Positions 1 through 7,938 of a stretch of 64,000 nucleotides of DNA are shown here, piece after piece. The notes under the pieces are model-generated. The model saw only the letters and a program-made list of their open reading frames with translations. It ran no database searches and had not been told where the DNA came from. The DNA comes from Streptomyces sp. NBC_00353 (GTDB lineage Bacteria; Actinomycetota; Actinomycetes; Streptomycetales; Streptomycetaceae). Both the position numbers and the translations under genes were made by a program. The stretch covers positions 1,054,001 through 1,118,000 of the forward strand of contig NZ_CP107985.1 in assembly GCF_036108815.1 (NCBI RefSeq), written 5' to 3'. Positions within the stretch are counted from its first letter, which is position 1. Every line of letters begins with the position of its first letter.

Positions 1-2
1 GC

Positions 3-575
3 ACCAAGCAGGCCGAGGTGCAGAGCAGCGGCACCGACTTCCTGACGGGGACCTACGCCGCCCGGATCTACTTCAACGACAAGCCCACGAGTGGTCGCAA
101 CGGCGACCACGTCAACGAGTCCTTCTACACGATCTCGCCCAACAACTCGCGCTACAGCGAACTCGACAACGAGTACATGCCGAACGGGGGCTGGGGTGCG
201 CCGGGTCCCAAACTCGACACCACGAGCTGGTACAGCGCCGACACCGGGGACCGGGTCACACACAAACTGGTCTCCAGCCTTCAGGGCTGGCACACCATGG
301 TGATCACGGCCGTGCACGGCGTGGCCACCTACTCGGTGGACGGCCACAAGCTGTTCAGCAGCGGCGGCAAGTACTTCCCACGCCAGAACATGTCCATCAA
401 CTTCAATACCTGGTTCGTGGACCTCCCCTTCACGGGTCCGCGCGCCTGGGACATGCAGGTCAACTGGTTCTACTACAACGCCGACAAGGCCCAGTCCCTG
501 GCGGATGTACAGAAGTCTGTGAACGGCCTCTACGACAGCGGCACCCATTACGTCAACACCGTCTCCAAGCACTGA
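3..575 (+). CDS. C-terminal part of a GH16-like secreted carbohydrate-active protein (5' end outside window)
   Basis: The reading frame is open from the first bases of the window, so the gene starts upstream. The first in-frame start, a GTG at 18, is probably internal. The visible 190 residues are rich in aromatic and Asn/Gly residues and contain beta-sandwich-like strands (ARIYFND, NESFYTI, WHTMVITAVHGVATYSVDG, NFNTWFVDLPF, MQVNWFYYN). This pattern resembles the C-terminal half of bacterial GH16-type glucanase or other concanavalin-like folds. The catalytic ExDxxE motif is not visible, though the NEYMPNGGWG stretch lies in the right kind of context. The family call is tentative. The rest of the gene must be read before a substrate is named. 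Confidence 0.55.
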   Translation, partial: TKQAEVQSSGTDFLTGTYAARIYFNDKPTSGRNGDHVNESFYTISPNNSRYSELDNEYMPNGGWGAPGPKLDTTSWYSADTGDRVTHKLVSSLQGWHTMVITAVHGVATYSVDGHKLFSSGGKYFPRQNMSINFNTWFVDLPFTGPRAWDMQVNWFYYNADKAQSLADVQKSVNGLYDSGTHYVNTVSKH

Positions 576-678
576 GCCTGTGGCATTGCGCGACTGCCCG
601 GTTACTCCGAAGTCCTGTGTCGTCCGGGCGAAGGAATTGGCTGGTGAGCGCCGCCCGGTTCTGGCAACGTCAGGCCGT

Positions 679-1098
679 ATGACCTGTGTGTTCTGCTGCT
701 TGATCAGCGAAAACTCGGCTCGTTGGATATTCCGCGGCCCCACGGTGGCTGCCTTCGCTCCACTTGATCCACTCGCGCCGGGGCACGCCCTGGTGATTCC
801 GACATCCCACTACGTGGACATCTTCGATACGCCGCCGGAGGTACTGGCCGAGACCATGGCGCTGGTCCAGCGCCTTTCCGGAACGATGCGGACTGCATTG
901 GAGGCCGGCGGCGTGAACATCCTCAGTGCAAGCGGCCCCGGCTCCGAGCAGTCGGTCCCTCATTTGCACTTCCATGTGGTTCCCCGGTGGGCTGATGACG
1001 GGTTCTCGACCTGGCCGACGGATCAGTCCCAACACCGGACGGCCGGAGATCCTGTCATCCAGCTCGCCGACGCCATGGCAGCCGGTCACGCAGCCTGA
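679..1098 (+). CDS. HIT family hydrolase (histidine-triad)
   Basis: A 139-aa HIT-fold protein. It begins MTCVFCCLI, like the usual CxFC opening of bacterial HIT proteins, and carries the histidine triad HLHFHVVP (His95, His97, His99) near the C terminus. HIT proteins hydrolyse nucleotide phosphoramidates or dinucleoside polyphosphates in the cytoplasm; the natural substrate cannot be told here. The central PLAPGHALVIPTSH matches the conserved core. The frame is open further upstream to 580, but the ATG at 679 fits the family start and length. The antisense frame covering this gene and the next is not considered coding. Confidence 0.9.
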   Translation: MTCVFCCLISENSARWIFRGPTVAAFAPLDPLAPGHALVIPTSHYVDIFDTPPEVLAETMALVQRLSGTMRTALEAGGVNILSASGPGSEQSVPHLHFHVVPRWADDGFSTWPTDQSQHRTAGDPVIQLADAMAAGHAA

Positions 1099-1173
1099 CG
1101 GTTCCGCAGAAGTTGTGCCGGACCCGAGTTTCGACAGGGCCGGGTGTTCGCGGCCGGCGCGTAGGGTGCCTGG

Positions 1174-2106
1174 ATGATCGGGATACCAGAGGTGTTCGCG
1201 CGGAGCACCGTCGAGCGTGAGGGAGAGCGCGGGGCGGCGTGGCTCGCCGAACTGCCCGGGATCGTAGAGGAGCTGCTGGAGCGCTGGGGGTGCGTGCCGG
1301 ATGGCGGGGTGATGCACGGGGGTGTCGGGGTCATCGTCCCGGTGCGACGGCGGGCTGAAGGGACCGCCGTGCTGAAGGTGTCGTTTCCGCACCCCGGCAA
1401 CGTGCACGAACCGGACGCGTTTTCGGCGTGGGGCGGCCGCGGAGCTGTCCTGCTGTACGAGCGCGACGACGAGCGGTTCGCGATGCTGCTGGAGCGGATC
1501 CGGACGTCGACACTTGCAGAGGTTCACAACGGCGATGAGGTCGTGACTGTCGCAGGGCGGATCAGTCGCCGGCTGGCCATCCCCGCGCCGCCTGGCCTGC
1601 CCCGGCTGGGCGAGCAGGCCGACGTCTGGGAGGCGCAGCTGCGCAAGGATGCCGGGGAGCTGGCGCACACACTGTCGCGTTACGTGGTGGACGCCGCTGT
1701 AGCGACCGTTCGCGAGCTGGGCCGCGTCCAGCCGGACACCCTCATCCACGGCGATCTCCACGCCCGAAACATCCTGCGCGCCGACCGTGAGCCATGGCTG
1801 GCCGTTGACCCCAAGGGATTTGCAGGAGACCCCGCCTACGACGGCGGCACGCTGCTCAAGTCGCGCGCGCTGACACTCCTCAAGTCGGACGATCTGCGCA
1901 AGGCTGTCCACCGCACGCTGTACGTCTTTGCCGAGGCCGCGGAACTCGACCGCGAACGTGCCCGACGCTGGGCCCAGTTCCATGCCGTCCAGGCTGCGTT
2001 CTGGGGCCGCCGACACGGATTCCGTATAGCCCGCAGCGGATCACGACTGGACCGGCTCACCGAATTCGTCGACCACCTGGCGGAGTTGCTCACGGAACTC
2101 GCCTAG
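1174..2106 (+). CDS. aminoglycoside 6-phosphotransferase-like kinase (APH(6)/streptomycin or hydroxyurea kinase family)
   Basis: A 310-aa protein with the phosphotransferase fold of the APH(6) / streptomycin 6-kinase family. The catalytic loop is HGDLHARNIL (Asp194) and the metal-binding motif is DPKGFAGDP (from Asp212); the family has DPKG where other APHs have DFG or DxD. The N-terminal LKVSFPHP region would hold the ATP-binding lysine. Proteins of this family phosphorylate streptomycin-type aminocyclitols or are housekeeping kinases of unknown substrate, so a resistance role is plausible but unproven. The gene starts about 75 bp after the HIT gene on the same strand and may be cotranscribed with it. 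Confidence 0.85.
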   Translation: MIGIPEVFARSTVEREGERGAAWLAELPGIVEELLERWGCVPDGGVMHGGVGVIVPVRRRAEGTAVLKVSFPHPGNVHEPDAFSAWGGRGAVLLYERDDERFAMLLERIRTSTLAEVHNGDEVVTVAGRISRRLAIPAPPGLPRLGEQADVWEAQLRKDAGELAHTLSRYVVDAAVATVRELGRVQPDTLIHGDLHARNILRADREPWLAVDPKGFAGDPAYDGGTLLKSRALTLLKSDDLRKAVHRTLYVFAEAAELDRERARRWAQFHAVQAAFWGRRHGFRIARSGSRLDRLTEFVDHLAELLTELA

Positions 2107-2365
2107 ATCTTGCTCCTGTTGGTACGGGAGGGGCATGGCTACCGGTGATCACCGTGGCGGGTGCCGTAGGCCGGGTGCTGCCCGTTCTCCGGTTCTGGCT
2201 CAAGCGCACCGTCGCTGACATCACGGCCATCCTCTCCGTCCGCGTCCACCCAGCACCAGGGTCTACGCACCCGGCGCCGTCCGCTGCCCTCCGGCGGAGT
2301 TACCAGCCCTGTCCTTCGGGCGAACCTAATTCGCTGTGACGTGATGGAGAACGTCCGTAGGGTCC
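2107..2365. other. intergenic stretch beside the TnpB element
   Basis: No gene is recognised. The stretch lies between the end of the APH(6)-like gene and the right end of the TnpB element. Short frames here show no family motif. Confidence 0.4.
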
Positions 2366-2530
2366 GTGCGTGACTCCTCCCCGGCGTGAACGCCGGGGCT
2401 TCTCACTAAGCCGTGTCGGCGTTGCGACGGACCAGCCCGGCCCGTAGAACGTTCAGGGCGCCCACCGTGTCGGCGTGCGCGGTGTGGCCGCACGCGGTGC
2501 AGTGGAACTTCGCCTGTGTGGGCCGGTTCT
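2366..2530 (-). ncRNA. possible omega/reRNA guide scaffold of TnpB
   Basis: In IS200/IS605 elements the TnpB guide RNA comes from the 3' end of tnpB through the right-end palindrome, with the guide being the adjacent genomic DNA. Here that would be the end of tnpB and the 2379-2398 hairpin, with the guide below about 2366 on the minus strand. The call is positional only, from family knowledge. Confidence 0.3.
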
Positions 2531-3620
2531 CCTTCGCGGTGTGCCCGCATGCGGGACACCGCCGGGAGGTGTTGCGGGGGTCCACGGCCATCACTTCCCG
2601 CCCGGCACTCTCAGCCTTGGCATTCAGGATCGCGAGGAACACCCCCCAACCAGCATCTGTGATGGAACGGTTGAGTCCGGCCTTGGCCGTGGCCCCGTTG
2701 GGCAGGAAACTGCCGGGGACCTCGGGGTCGGGCTTCGGTGCGGGCGCCTTGCTCATGTTGCGGATCTTGAGGTCTTCGTGCGCGATGAAGTCGTGCTCGC
2801 GGACCAGGTGGAGGGCGGTCTTGTGCGCGTGGTCGAGCCGCTGGCGCCGCACCTTGCCGTGCAGGGACACGACCTTCTCCACCGCACGCTGGTGGTTGCG
2901 GGTACGGTCCTTCGCCTTGCGCCGCGGGAACTGGGACAGGGCCTGTTGCGCGGCCTGAAGCTTCACAGCGGCCTTGCGAGCGTGCCTCGGGTTGGGCACG
3001 AACCCGCCGCCCGAGTCGGCGAGGAAGTTCGCGATGCCCAGGTCGATGCCGACCATGCTGCCCGTTGCCGGGAGCCGTTCGGGCTGGTCCTGTTCGGCAG
3101 TCAGCACGACGAACCACTTGCGGCCCTCACGCTTGACCGAGACGGTCTTGACCTTGCCGGCCACGGGCCGGTGCTGGTTGACCTTGACATGCCCGATGCC
3201 CTGGAAGCGGACGCGGGTGACCCGGTCGTGCGGGGTGGAGTCCCACCGGACCCCGTCGCCGTCCTTCGGGAACTCCACCGTGTCGAACCAGCTCACCCCA
3301 CGAAAACGCGGATACCCCGGCGCCAGACCGGCTGCGACCCGGCGGAAGAACGCCGCGAACGCCTTGTCCAACCGGCGCAAAGTGGCCTGCTGCGAGGAGA
3401 ACGACCAACGCCCCTGACGCTCCGGATCGAACGCCCGGATGTCCTTCAGTTGCCCGGACTGCACCCCGTACCTGATGCTCGTCTTCGAGGGATGACGGTA
3501 GGCATCGCGCCGTTCCTCTAACGCCCCGTTGTACAGGGAACAATGATCGCGCAGCATCTCACCGAGCGCGACCGCCTGCCGGGCGGTGGGCCGCATCAGA
3601 AACTTGTACGCACGAATCAT
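2406..3620 (-). CDS. tnpB: TnpB RNA-guided endonuclease (IS1341-type, OrfB)
   Basis: A 404-aa, full-length TnpB. The RuvC catalytic residues are all present: Asp193 in GIDLGIAN, Glu282 in AHEDLKIRNM and Asp384 in HADTVGALNVL. A zinc ribbon lies between RuvC II and III (CPACGH and CTACGH, Cys355/358/374/377). The start is the ATG at 3620 (MIRAYKFLMRPTARQ), which matches the usual TnpB N terminus; the frame runs on upstream to 3713 without homology. TnpB uses an RNA from the right end of its element to cut DNA next to a short target-adjacent motif, which favours retention of the element. With all key residues intact this copy may be active. Confidence 0.92.
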   Translation of the reverse strand: MIRAYKFLMRPTARQAVALGEMLRDHCSLYNGALEERRDAYRHPSKTSIRYGVQSGQLKDIRAFDPERQGRWSFSSQQATLRRLDKAFAAFFRRVAAGLAPGYPRFRGVSWFDTVEFPKDGDGVRWDSTPHDRVTRVRFQGIGHVKVNQHRPVAGKVKTVSVKREGRKWFVVLTAEQDQPERLPATGSMVGIDLGIANFLADSGGGFVPNPRHARKAAVKLQAAQQALSQFPRRKAKDRTRNHQRAVEKVVSLHGKVRRQRLDHAHKTALHLVREHDFIAHEDLKIRNMSKAPAPKPDPEVPGSFLPNGATAKAGLNRSITDAGWGVFLAILNAKAESAGREVMAVDPRNTSRRCPACGHTAKENRPTQAKFHCTACGHTAHADTVGALNVLRAGLVRRNADTA

Positions 3621-3756
3621 CCAACCCACCCCCCCTTTGCGGTCAGTACGGTCAACATAGCTGGCGCCACTGACAACGCAGGGCGCTCCGCGCCTCCGGG
3701 CCAAGGATCGCATTCCCGCCCGGCCTGAAGGCCGGGATTCCCTGCGAAGATCAGGG

Positions 3757-4122
3757 ATGGCAGACGAGAGTGAGCGTGCCGTTCAAGCGGCCGTTGCGGC
3801 GGAGATGCGGCTTCTTGACCCTGACGTGCGTGCTTCGCGGTCCCTGGTCTCGGAGCTCCTGGACCCGGAGTTCCTCGAGATCGGAGCGTCGGGGCGGCGT
3901 TGGGACGCGACGTCGATTCTCACGGTGACGAGTGACGGTTCGGTGGTCCCCGAAGCTCCGGTGAAGGTCAGCGAGATGTCGGGGGCCGTACTCGCTCCCG
4001 GCATCGTTCATCTGACGTACTTCGCCGACCACAGCGGGCAACGAGCATGGCGCAGCTCCGTGTGGCGGCTGACGGAAGCGGGCTGGCGCATGTACTTCCA
4101 CCAGGGCACTTTGACAAGCTGA
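3757..4122 (+). CDS. NTF2-like / DUF4440 small protein
   Basis: A 121-aa protein with the pattern of the NTF2-like superfamily, DUF4440 branch: an N-terminal helix with LLDPDVRASRSLVSELLDPEFLEIGASGRRWD, then beta strands ending in RSSVWRLTEAGWRMYFHQGT. Members are cytoplasmic cone-shaped folds of varied function and no catalytic residue can be assigned. The ATG lies about 20 bp from the left-end hairpin of the TnpB element, so the native promoter may have been replaced by element sequence. The 3' end overlaps, on the opposite strand, the spurious tail of the decayed arsO frame. Confidence 0.75.
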   Translation: MADESERAVQAAVAAEMRLLDPDVRASRSLVSELLDPEFLEIGASGRRWDATSILTVTSDGSVVPEAPVKVSEMSGAVLAPGIVHLTYFADHSGQRAWRSSVWRLTEAGWRMYFHQGTLTS

Positions 4123-4174
4123 ACGATCAGTGGCCGCCAATGCCAGCCGGCCTTGTGGCGGGGCGAGGCGGTCA

Positions 4175-4537
4175 GCCGGATGCCGAATGCGCGGCCGGAC
4201 GCCGATCGCCACCCGTACGGGTGCGGTTCGCCGTCCGGGAGTACGCCCGCGACGCGCACCGACCGCTGGACGGGAAGATCGTAGCGATTCTCGTAGTCGC
4301 GCAGGTACGACAGCACGTACGCCGTGTCCGGATCCTCCTCGCCCGCCTGCGCCGGCATGAGCCATCCCGGCAGCGAGTAGAACGCGGCCGGGGAGAACAG
4401 GTGCAGCGAGCCCAGGTCTGCTGCCCGGCGGGAACCCGGCATCGAGATGACGAAGTCCAGGCCGAGTCGGCGCGCGTGGTATGCGGCGGCGAGCCCGGTC
4501 CGGTCGCCGCCGATCGCTACGACCTGGGTCCCCGCGT
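4175..4537 (-). pseudogene. arsO: decayed ArsO-like flavin monooxygenase (N-terminal fragment)
   Basis: The minus strand encodes QVVAIGGDRTGLAAAYHARRLG, an FAD/NAD(P)-binding GxGxxG-type start, followed by DLGSLHLFSPAAFYSLPGW and a YLRDYENRYDLPVQRSVRV stretch typical of ArsO-like flavoproteins of actinobacterial ars operons. The expected ATG overlapping the aquaporin stop (near 4535) is in another frame and meets a TAG after seven codons, so a one-base shift separates it from the body. Similarity ends near residue 110, where the frame continues into unrelated sequence antisense to the NTF2-like gene. The gene is therefore both frameshifted and truncated. Its position, directly after the aquaporin gene, fits a former third gene of the operon. 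Confidence 0.7.
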
Positions 4538-5319
4538 CATACGGCGGGCTGCTCGGCGGCGTCCCGACCTGGCATGAAGATGAGCGCCACCAGCGCCAGC
4601 CCCACCACCGCGCCGACGAGCTGCACGCCGATGAAGCCCGCGACAGAGCCCGGTGCGATGCCCGCGAAGGTGTCGGTGAAAGCGCGGCCGATCGTCACCG
4701 CCGGGTTGGCGAAGGACGTCGAGGACGTGAACCAGTAGGCGGCGCCGATGTACGAGGCAACGGCCACGGGGGCAAAGCGCAGGCGGTCGGTGCGGGCCAG
4801 GCCGAAGATCAGCAGGATCAGTCCGGCGGTGGCGACGACTTCGCCCAGCAGTAGGTGCCCGGCAGAGCGGTCGTGGGTGGACCACTTCACCAGCGGCTCG
4901 CCGAACATCGCATCGGCCAGAACGGCGCCTGCGATCGCACCGACGATCTGCGCGGGGACGTACACGGCCGCCTCCCGAAGGGTGACTCCGGCGCCGCCGC
5001 GCCGGGTGGTCCACCACTCGGCCAGCGTGACGGCGGGGTTGAAGTGCGCGCCGGAGACCGGGCCGAGCAGCGTGATCAGGACGCCGAGCCCGAAGACGGT
5101 GGCCAGGGAGTTGGCCAGCAGTTGGAGACCGACGTCGTGGGTCAGCTCGGTGGCCTGGATGCCGGAGCCGACCACGACCGCCACCAGGGCCGCCGTACCG
5201 CACAGTTCGGCGGCTGCCTTGGCGACCAGCGGGGTACGGGGCGGGGTGGCGCCCGGCGCCGGCTGCGGTTCGGCCGCTATGTGGGACCCCGTGGCGGACT
5301 CGTGGGTGGCGGTCAACAA
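4537..5319 (-). CDS. MIP/aquaporin family channel (ArsR-linked, AqpS-like arsenite channel)
   Basis: A 260-aa membrane protein with six predicted membrane segments and both NPA boxes: HFNPAVTL (94-96) and SFANPAVTIGRAF (205-207). It follows arsR on the minus strand by about 35 bp and faces arsC, so it is best read as the arsenite channel of an ars operon. In AqpS-type systems the channel lets As(III) made by ArsC leave the cell down its gradient, replacing the ArsB or Acr3 pump, and no such pump is seen here. The start is the ATG at 5319. The 3' end overlaps the remnant start of arsO. A general aquaporin or glyoxylate channel is possible, but the context favours arsenite. Confidence 0.88.
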   Translation of the reverse strand: MLTATHESATGSHIAAEPQPAPGATPPRTPLVAKAAAELCGTAALVAVVVGSGIQATELTHDVGLQLLANSLATVFGLGVLITLLGPVSGAHFNPAVTLAEWWTTRRGGAGVTLREAAVYVPAQIVGAIAGAVLADAMFGEPLVKWSTHDRSAGHLLLGEVVATAGLILLIFGLARTDRLRFAPVAVASYIGAAYWFTSSTSFANPAVTIGRAFTDTFAGIAPGSVAGFIGVQLVGAVVGLALVALIFMPGRDAAEQPAV

Positions 5320-5354
5320 AGACTCCTCGGTGCTGTCGCCTCGGGCGACGGGGA

Positions 5355-5669
5355 TCAGGGGCAGGACCGCTTGACATTGCTTTCAGCGGTGGCGCGCGCG
5401 GCTTCCGCGAGGTCGGCGAACTGGCCGGCGAGGGAGGCGATGACATCAGGCTTGAGCCGGTAGTAGGTGAACCGGCCACACGGCTCCGTCTCGACCACTC
5501 CCGCCTCCCGCAGCACCTTCAGGTGGTTGGAGAGGTTGGTCTGCCTGGCACCCGTCTCCTCGACCAGGTGCGTGGTGCAGAGCGTCTCCCGGGCGAGCAG
5601 GGTCACGATCCGGAGCCTGAGCGGGTCGGCCAGAACCCGGATCAGGTCAGTGTCGACTGACGTCATCAT
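5355..5669 (-). CDS. arsR: ArsR-family metalloid-sensing repressor
   Basis: A 104-aa winged-helix protein: VLADPLRLRIVTLLARETLC, then the recognition helix in ARQTNLSNHLKVLREAGVVE and a wing with GRFTYYRL. It has Cys31 in place of the classic ELCVCDL pair, Cys64 and a C-terminal Cys103, so As(III) could be bound by a non-classical arrangement. It is the first gene of the minus-strand unit with the aquaporin and lies divergent to arsC, so it probably represses both sides from the 5670-5975 interval. Two adjacent ATGs (5669 and 5666) could start it. Confidence 0.9.
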   Translation of the reverse strand: MMTSVDTDLIRVLADPLRLRIVTLLARETLCTTHLVEETGARQTNLSNHLKVLREAGVVETEPCGRFTYYRLKPDVIASLAGQFADLAEAARATAESNVKRSCP

Positions 5670-5975
5670 GGGCTGATACTTTCACATCACTCCGAGCTGA
5701 CACCAGCCCGGCCTGACCCCTTGGACCCGGACCCCAGCGAGGGGGATTGTCATGGCTTACCCCCCGTTCTGCCCGAAACGTCTCGCGGCCGGAGCAGCCC
5801 ACCGGCCGTCGCCGCCTCGACTGGCCCGTCGCCGACCCTGAAGGCGCCCCGATCACCGTCGTACCCCGCATCCGCGACGAGATCGACACCCGCATCACCG
5901 ATCTGCTCGACCACCTGATCCGTCGTCCCGCGCCGCCGGTCGAACCACCTGATCCACACAGTGAAGGAAGAACCG
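5670..5975 (+). pseudogene. decayed 3' fragment of a second arsC-like gene between arsR and arsC
   Basis: The plus strand here encodes RRLDWPVADPEGAPITVVPRIRDEIDTRITDLLDHL (about 5795-5935). It aligns with the C terminus of the intact ArsC downstream (KKYLDWALEDPAGK, SVRPIRDEIKTRIEAL). A little upstream, in another frame, CHGLPPVLPET resembles the MGCGDACPIFPG motif of ArsC. The coding part is thus the frameshifted tail of an ArsC or low-molecular-weight phosphatase, with no start and no catalytic CX5R. The same interval must also hold the divergent arsR and arsC promoters. No clean ArsR box was picked out by eye. Confidence 0.6.
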
Positions 5976-6395
5976 ATGTCCTCCAGCCCGCTCGCCTCCG
6001 TGCTCTTCGTCTGCGTCCACAACGCCGGTCGCTCGCAGATGGCCGCCGGATTCCTCAACCATTTCGCCGGCGACCGGATCGAGGTCCGCTCCGCCGGTTC
6101 CATCCCGGGTGACCAGGTCAACCCGGCCGCGGTCGAGGCGATGAAGGAACTCGGCATCGACATCTCCGACCAGAAGCCGAAGATCCTCACCACCGAGGCC
6201 GTGCAGGCGTCGGACTACGTGATCACGATGGGCTGCGGCGACGCCTGCCCGATCTTCCCCGGCAAGAAGTACCTCGACTGGGCACTGGAGGACCCGGCGG
6301 GCAAGGGCGTCGAGTCCGTACGTCCGATCCGCGACGAGATCAAGACCCGCATCGAGGCCCTGATCTCCGAGATCGACGCCAAGCAGGAGGCGTGA
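5976..6395 (+). CDS. arsC: arsenate reductase, low-molecular-weight phosphatase type
   Basis: A 139-aa ArsC of the thioredoxin/mycoredoxin-linked group. The P-loop CVHNAGRSQ gives Cys13 and Arg19. The MGCGDACPIFPG segment has Cys87 and Cys91, the redox pair that passes the disulfide on. LDWALEDPAGK holds the conserved DP of the active-site lid. It reduces As(V) to As(III) in the cytoplasm, and the aquaporin opposite would then release As(III). The ATG at 5976 has a good GAAGGAAG ribosome site; an in-frame GTG at 5961 lies inside that site and is less likely. Confidence 0.93.
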   Translation: MSSSPLASVLFVCVHNAGRSQMAAGFLNHFAGDRIEVRSAGSIPGDQVNPAAVEAMKELGIDISDQKPKILTTEAVQASDYVITMGCGDACPIFPGKKYLDWALEDPAGKGVESVRPIRDEIKTRIEALISEIDAKQEA

Positions 6396-6776
6396 GTACG
6401 GTGACCGCGGGAGACGTCATATGCCAACACCGACGCAGCGCGCGCCGCAGGCTGGACCGACCTCCAATTCCGGAGTAGGGAGGCCCTCGAAAAAGTCCTG
6501 TGCCCACGAATCCAGTAAGGACGACACGGGATACGGCGGGCGCGGAATGCATCGGGCATGTGGATCCATCGACCGATTGACGAGCGAGACCACCAAGCGC
6601 GGGTTGGCGGCCGTCGGCACCGCGCACGCGTCGCGCCCGACAGCCCGGAGGGCGGCACACTGCCGGAACTTGCCATCTTCCACAGCGGCCGCCGGGAGGT
6701 GACAGCGGCGGCCGCGCGGCGCGGCACCCGGCCGGGTTGCGGGGCGCCGGGCCGGCTTCGGTACCCACCGGTGCCC
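6396..6776. other. intergenic stretch after arsC, no gene recognised
   Basis: Both strands have short open frames but none shows a family motif. A plus-strand run ANTDAARAAGWTDLQFR looks coding-like for about 20 residues and may be a relic, but no family can be named. Confidence 0.35.
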
Positions 6777-7874
6777 TCACGGCCTCGCGGCGTGCAGGAT
6801 CGCGGCCGATGCGGCGATCTTGTCGAGGAAGAAAAGCGCCGCGATACACAGAGCGATCCAGGCCGAAAGAACCACAACACCGCTGACCAGCCCGTCGTGG
6901 TGGAAGTAGGCGATCCCGTCCAGTGCGCGGACGCCGACGCCCGGAGGCATCACCGAGGCGAGTGGTTTCAGCCAACCAGGAAGAAATTCGGGCGGCAGCA
7001 CCCCACCGCTGCTGGCGTTACCCATCACGATCATGAAGATCGACGCCAGCAGAACTCCGATCGGGCCGAAGATCCGGATCAAAAGTACGGTGGCCGCCGC
7101 TACAGCCCCCGCCATCAGCGCCACAAGCCCCGCGATGCCCAGAAAGGGACCGGGTATGGCTCCGAAGGCCGTACTCGCAATGAGTGCTGTCGCGAGCCCG
7201 CCAACGACCGCGAACAGCGCCAAACTGCTCACGCGCTGCCCGAAAGAGAGGCGCGGTGCCACTTGGTAGGTCATCTGACCGAAGAGAAACCCTGCCAGCA
7301 CCAGCCCGAATGACGCATAGAAGACCGATAGACCCCGGCTGTCTCCACTCGACAGCGGAAGGATGTCGATCACGGGCCATTTCTCCTCTGCCGGCCGACA
7401 GCTCTGGGTGCACAGACTGGCGAGCGGCGCCACCAGCGCGGACACCGCAGGACCGTTCGCACCCGCGTACACGATCCTGGGCTCGCCGCCGTCGGCCAAC
7501 AACGCGGCATACGCCTGGCGGTGCTCAACCGCCCGACGGGCCGAGGCATTGTCCGGGTACCGGTCGACCTGGAAGCCGTCTGGCGAGACACGCTGCAGCC
7601 GAACGTCGAAATGTGCCGCGGTCTTGTCAGATGCGGCGACGGCGACCGGCAGCCGGTGTGCCTGGGGCGTATGGAAGGCGGCGAGGAAGACGCTGACGAA
7701 GACCAGGCCGATGGTCAGCACAGAGATCACGGGCTTGAGCACCGCCCGTGGACCGGTCAGCCCCGGCCGCTCGGGTGGGGCGTCACTCTGCGGACCTGGC
7801 TGGTGGCGGTGTCGCCCCGGCCCCGGGTCGACTTCAGGGAAAGGACCTTGACTTGTGGACGCAGTGCTGAGCAT
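6777..7874 (-). CDS. multi-pass membrane protein, DUF3533/ABC-2-permease-like (YhgE/Pip-type)
   Basis: A 365-aa protein. One membrane segment near residues 45-65 (VISVLTIGLVFVSVFLAAFH) is followed by a large extracytoplasmic domain of about 120 residues. Five or six membrane segments follow, from about residue 180 to the C terminus (FYASFGLVLAGFLFGQ, LALFAVVGGLATALIA, GIAGLVALMAGAVAAATVLL, and a last WIALCIAALFFL). This layout is that of DUF3533 and ABC-2-type membrane components seen in small-molecule export. It is divergent from a MarR gene across a 28-bp palindrome, so MarR probably represses it and a toxic ligand relieves repression. The transported compound is unknown. Confidence 0.75.
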   Translation of the reverse strand: MLSTASTSQGPFPEVDPGPGRHRHQPGPQSDAPPERPGLTGPRAVLKPVISVLTIGLVFVSVFLAAFHTPQAHRLPVAVAASDKTAAHFDVRLQRVSPDGFQVDRYPDNASARRAVEHRQAYAALLADGGEPRIVYAGANGPAVSALVAPLASLCTQSCRPAEEKWPVIDILPLSSGDSRGLSVFYASFGLVLAGFLFGQMTYQVAPRLSFGQRVSSLALFAVVGGLATALIASTAFGAIPGPFLGIAGLVALMAGAVAAATVLLIRIFGPIGVLLASIFMIVMGNASSGGVLPPEFLPGWLKPLASVMPPGVGVRALDGIAYFHHDGLVSGVVVLSAWIALCIAALFFLDKIAASAAILHAARP

Positions 7875-7894
7875 GGTTCCTCGGTCTTCATCGT

Positions 7895-7922
7895 GTAAGG
7901 TGACTTATATAAGTTACCTTAC
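7895..7922. promoter_or_regulatory. 28-bp near-perfect palindromic MarR operator
   Basis: The site reads GTAAGGTGACTTAT with the matching half ATAAGTTACCTTAC. The arms differ at one position only (G at 7902 opposite T at 7915). It sits in the 64-bp gap between the divergent exporter and MarR starts, where a MarR dimer would block both promoters. Confidence 0.8.
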
Positions 7923-7938
7923 GCATGGAGAGGCATCG

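Larger units (their letters stand above)
2366..3746 (-). mobile_element. IS200/IS605-group (IS1341-type) element carrying tnpB only
   Basis: The element is bounded by two subterminal hairpins. One is CCCCGGCGT-GA-ACGCCGGGG at 2379-2398, on the 3' side of tnpB. The other is CCCGGCCT-GA-AGGCCGGG at 3719-3736, on the 5' side. Such palindromes are recognised by TnpA_REP-type transposases in this group. Exact ends are approximate because these elements have no terminal inverted repeats or target duplications. No tnpA (Y1 transposase) is present, so the element would need one in trans or is a domesticated tnpB. It sits between an APH(6)-type gene and a small NTF2-like gene that starts right beyond its left end. 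Confidence 0.75.

Noticed and set aside
670..2016. 448-aa minus-strand open frame
   Set aside because: It is antisense to the HIT and APH(6)-like genes, both of which have clear motifs; long antisense frames are common in high-GC DNA.
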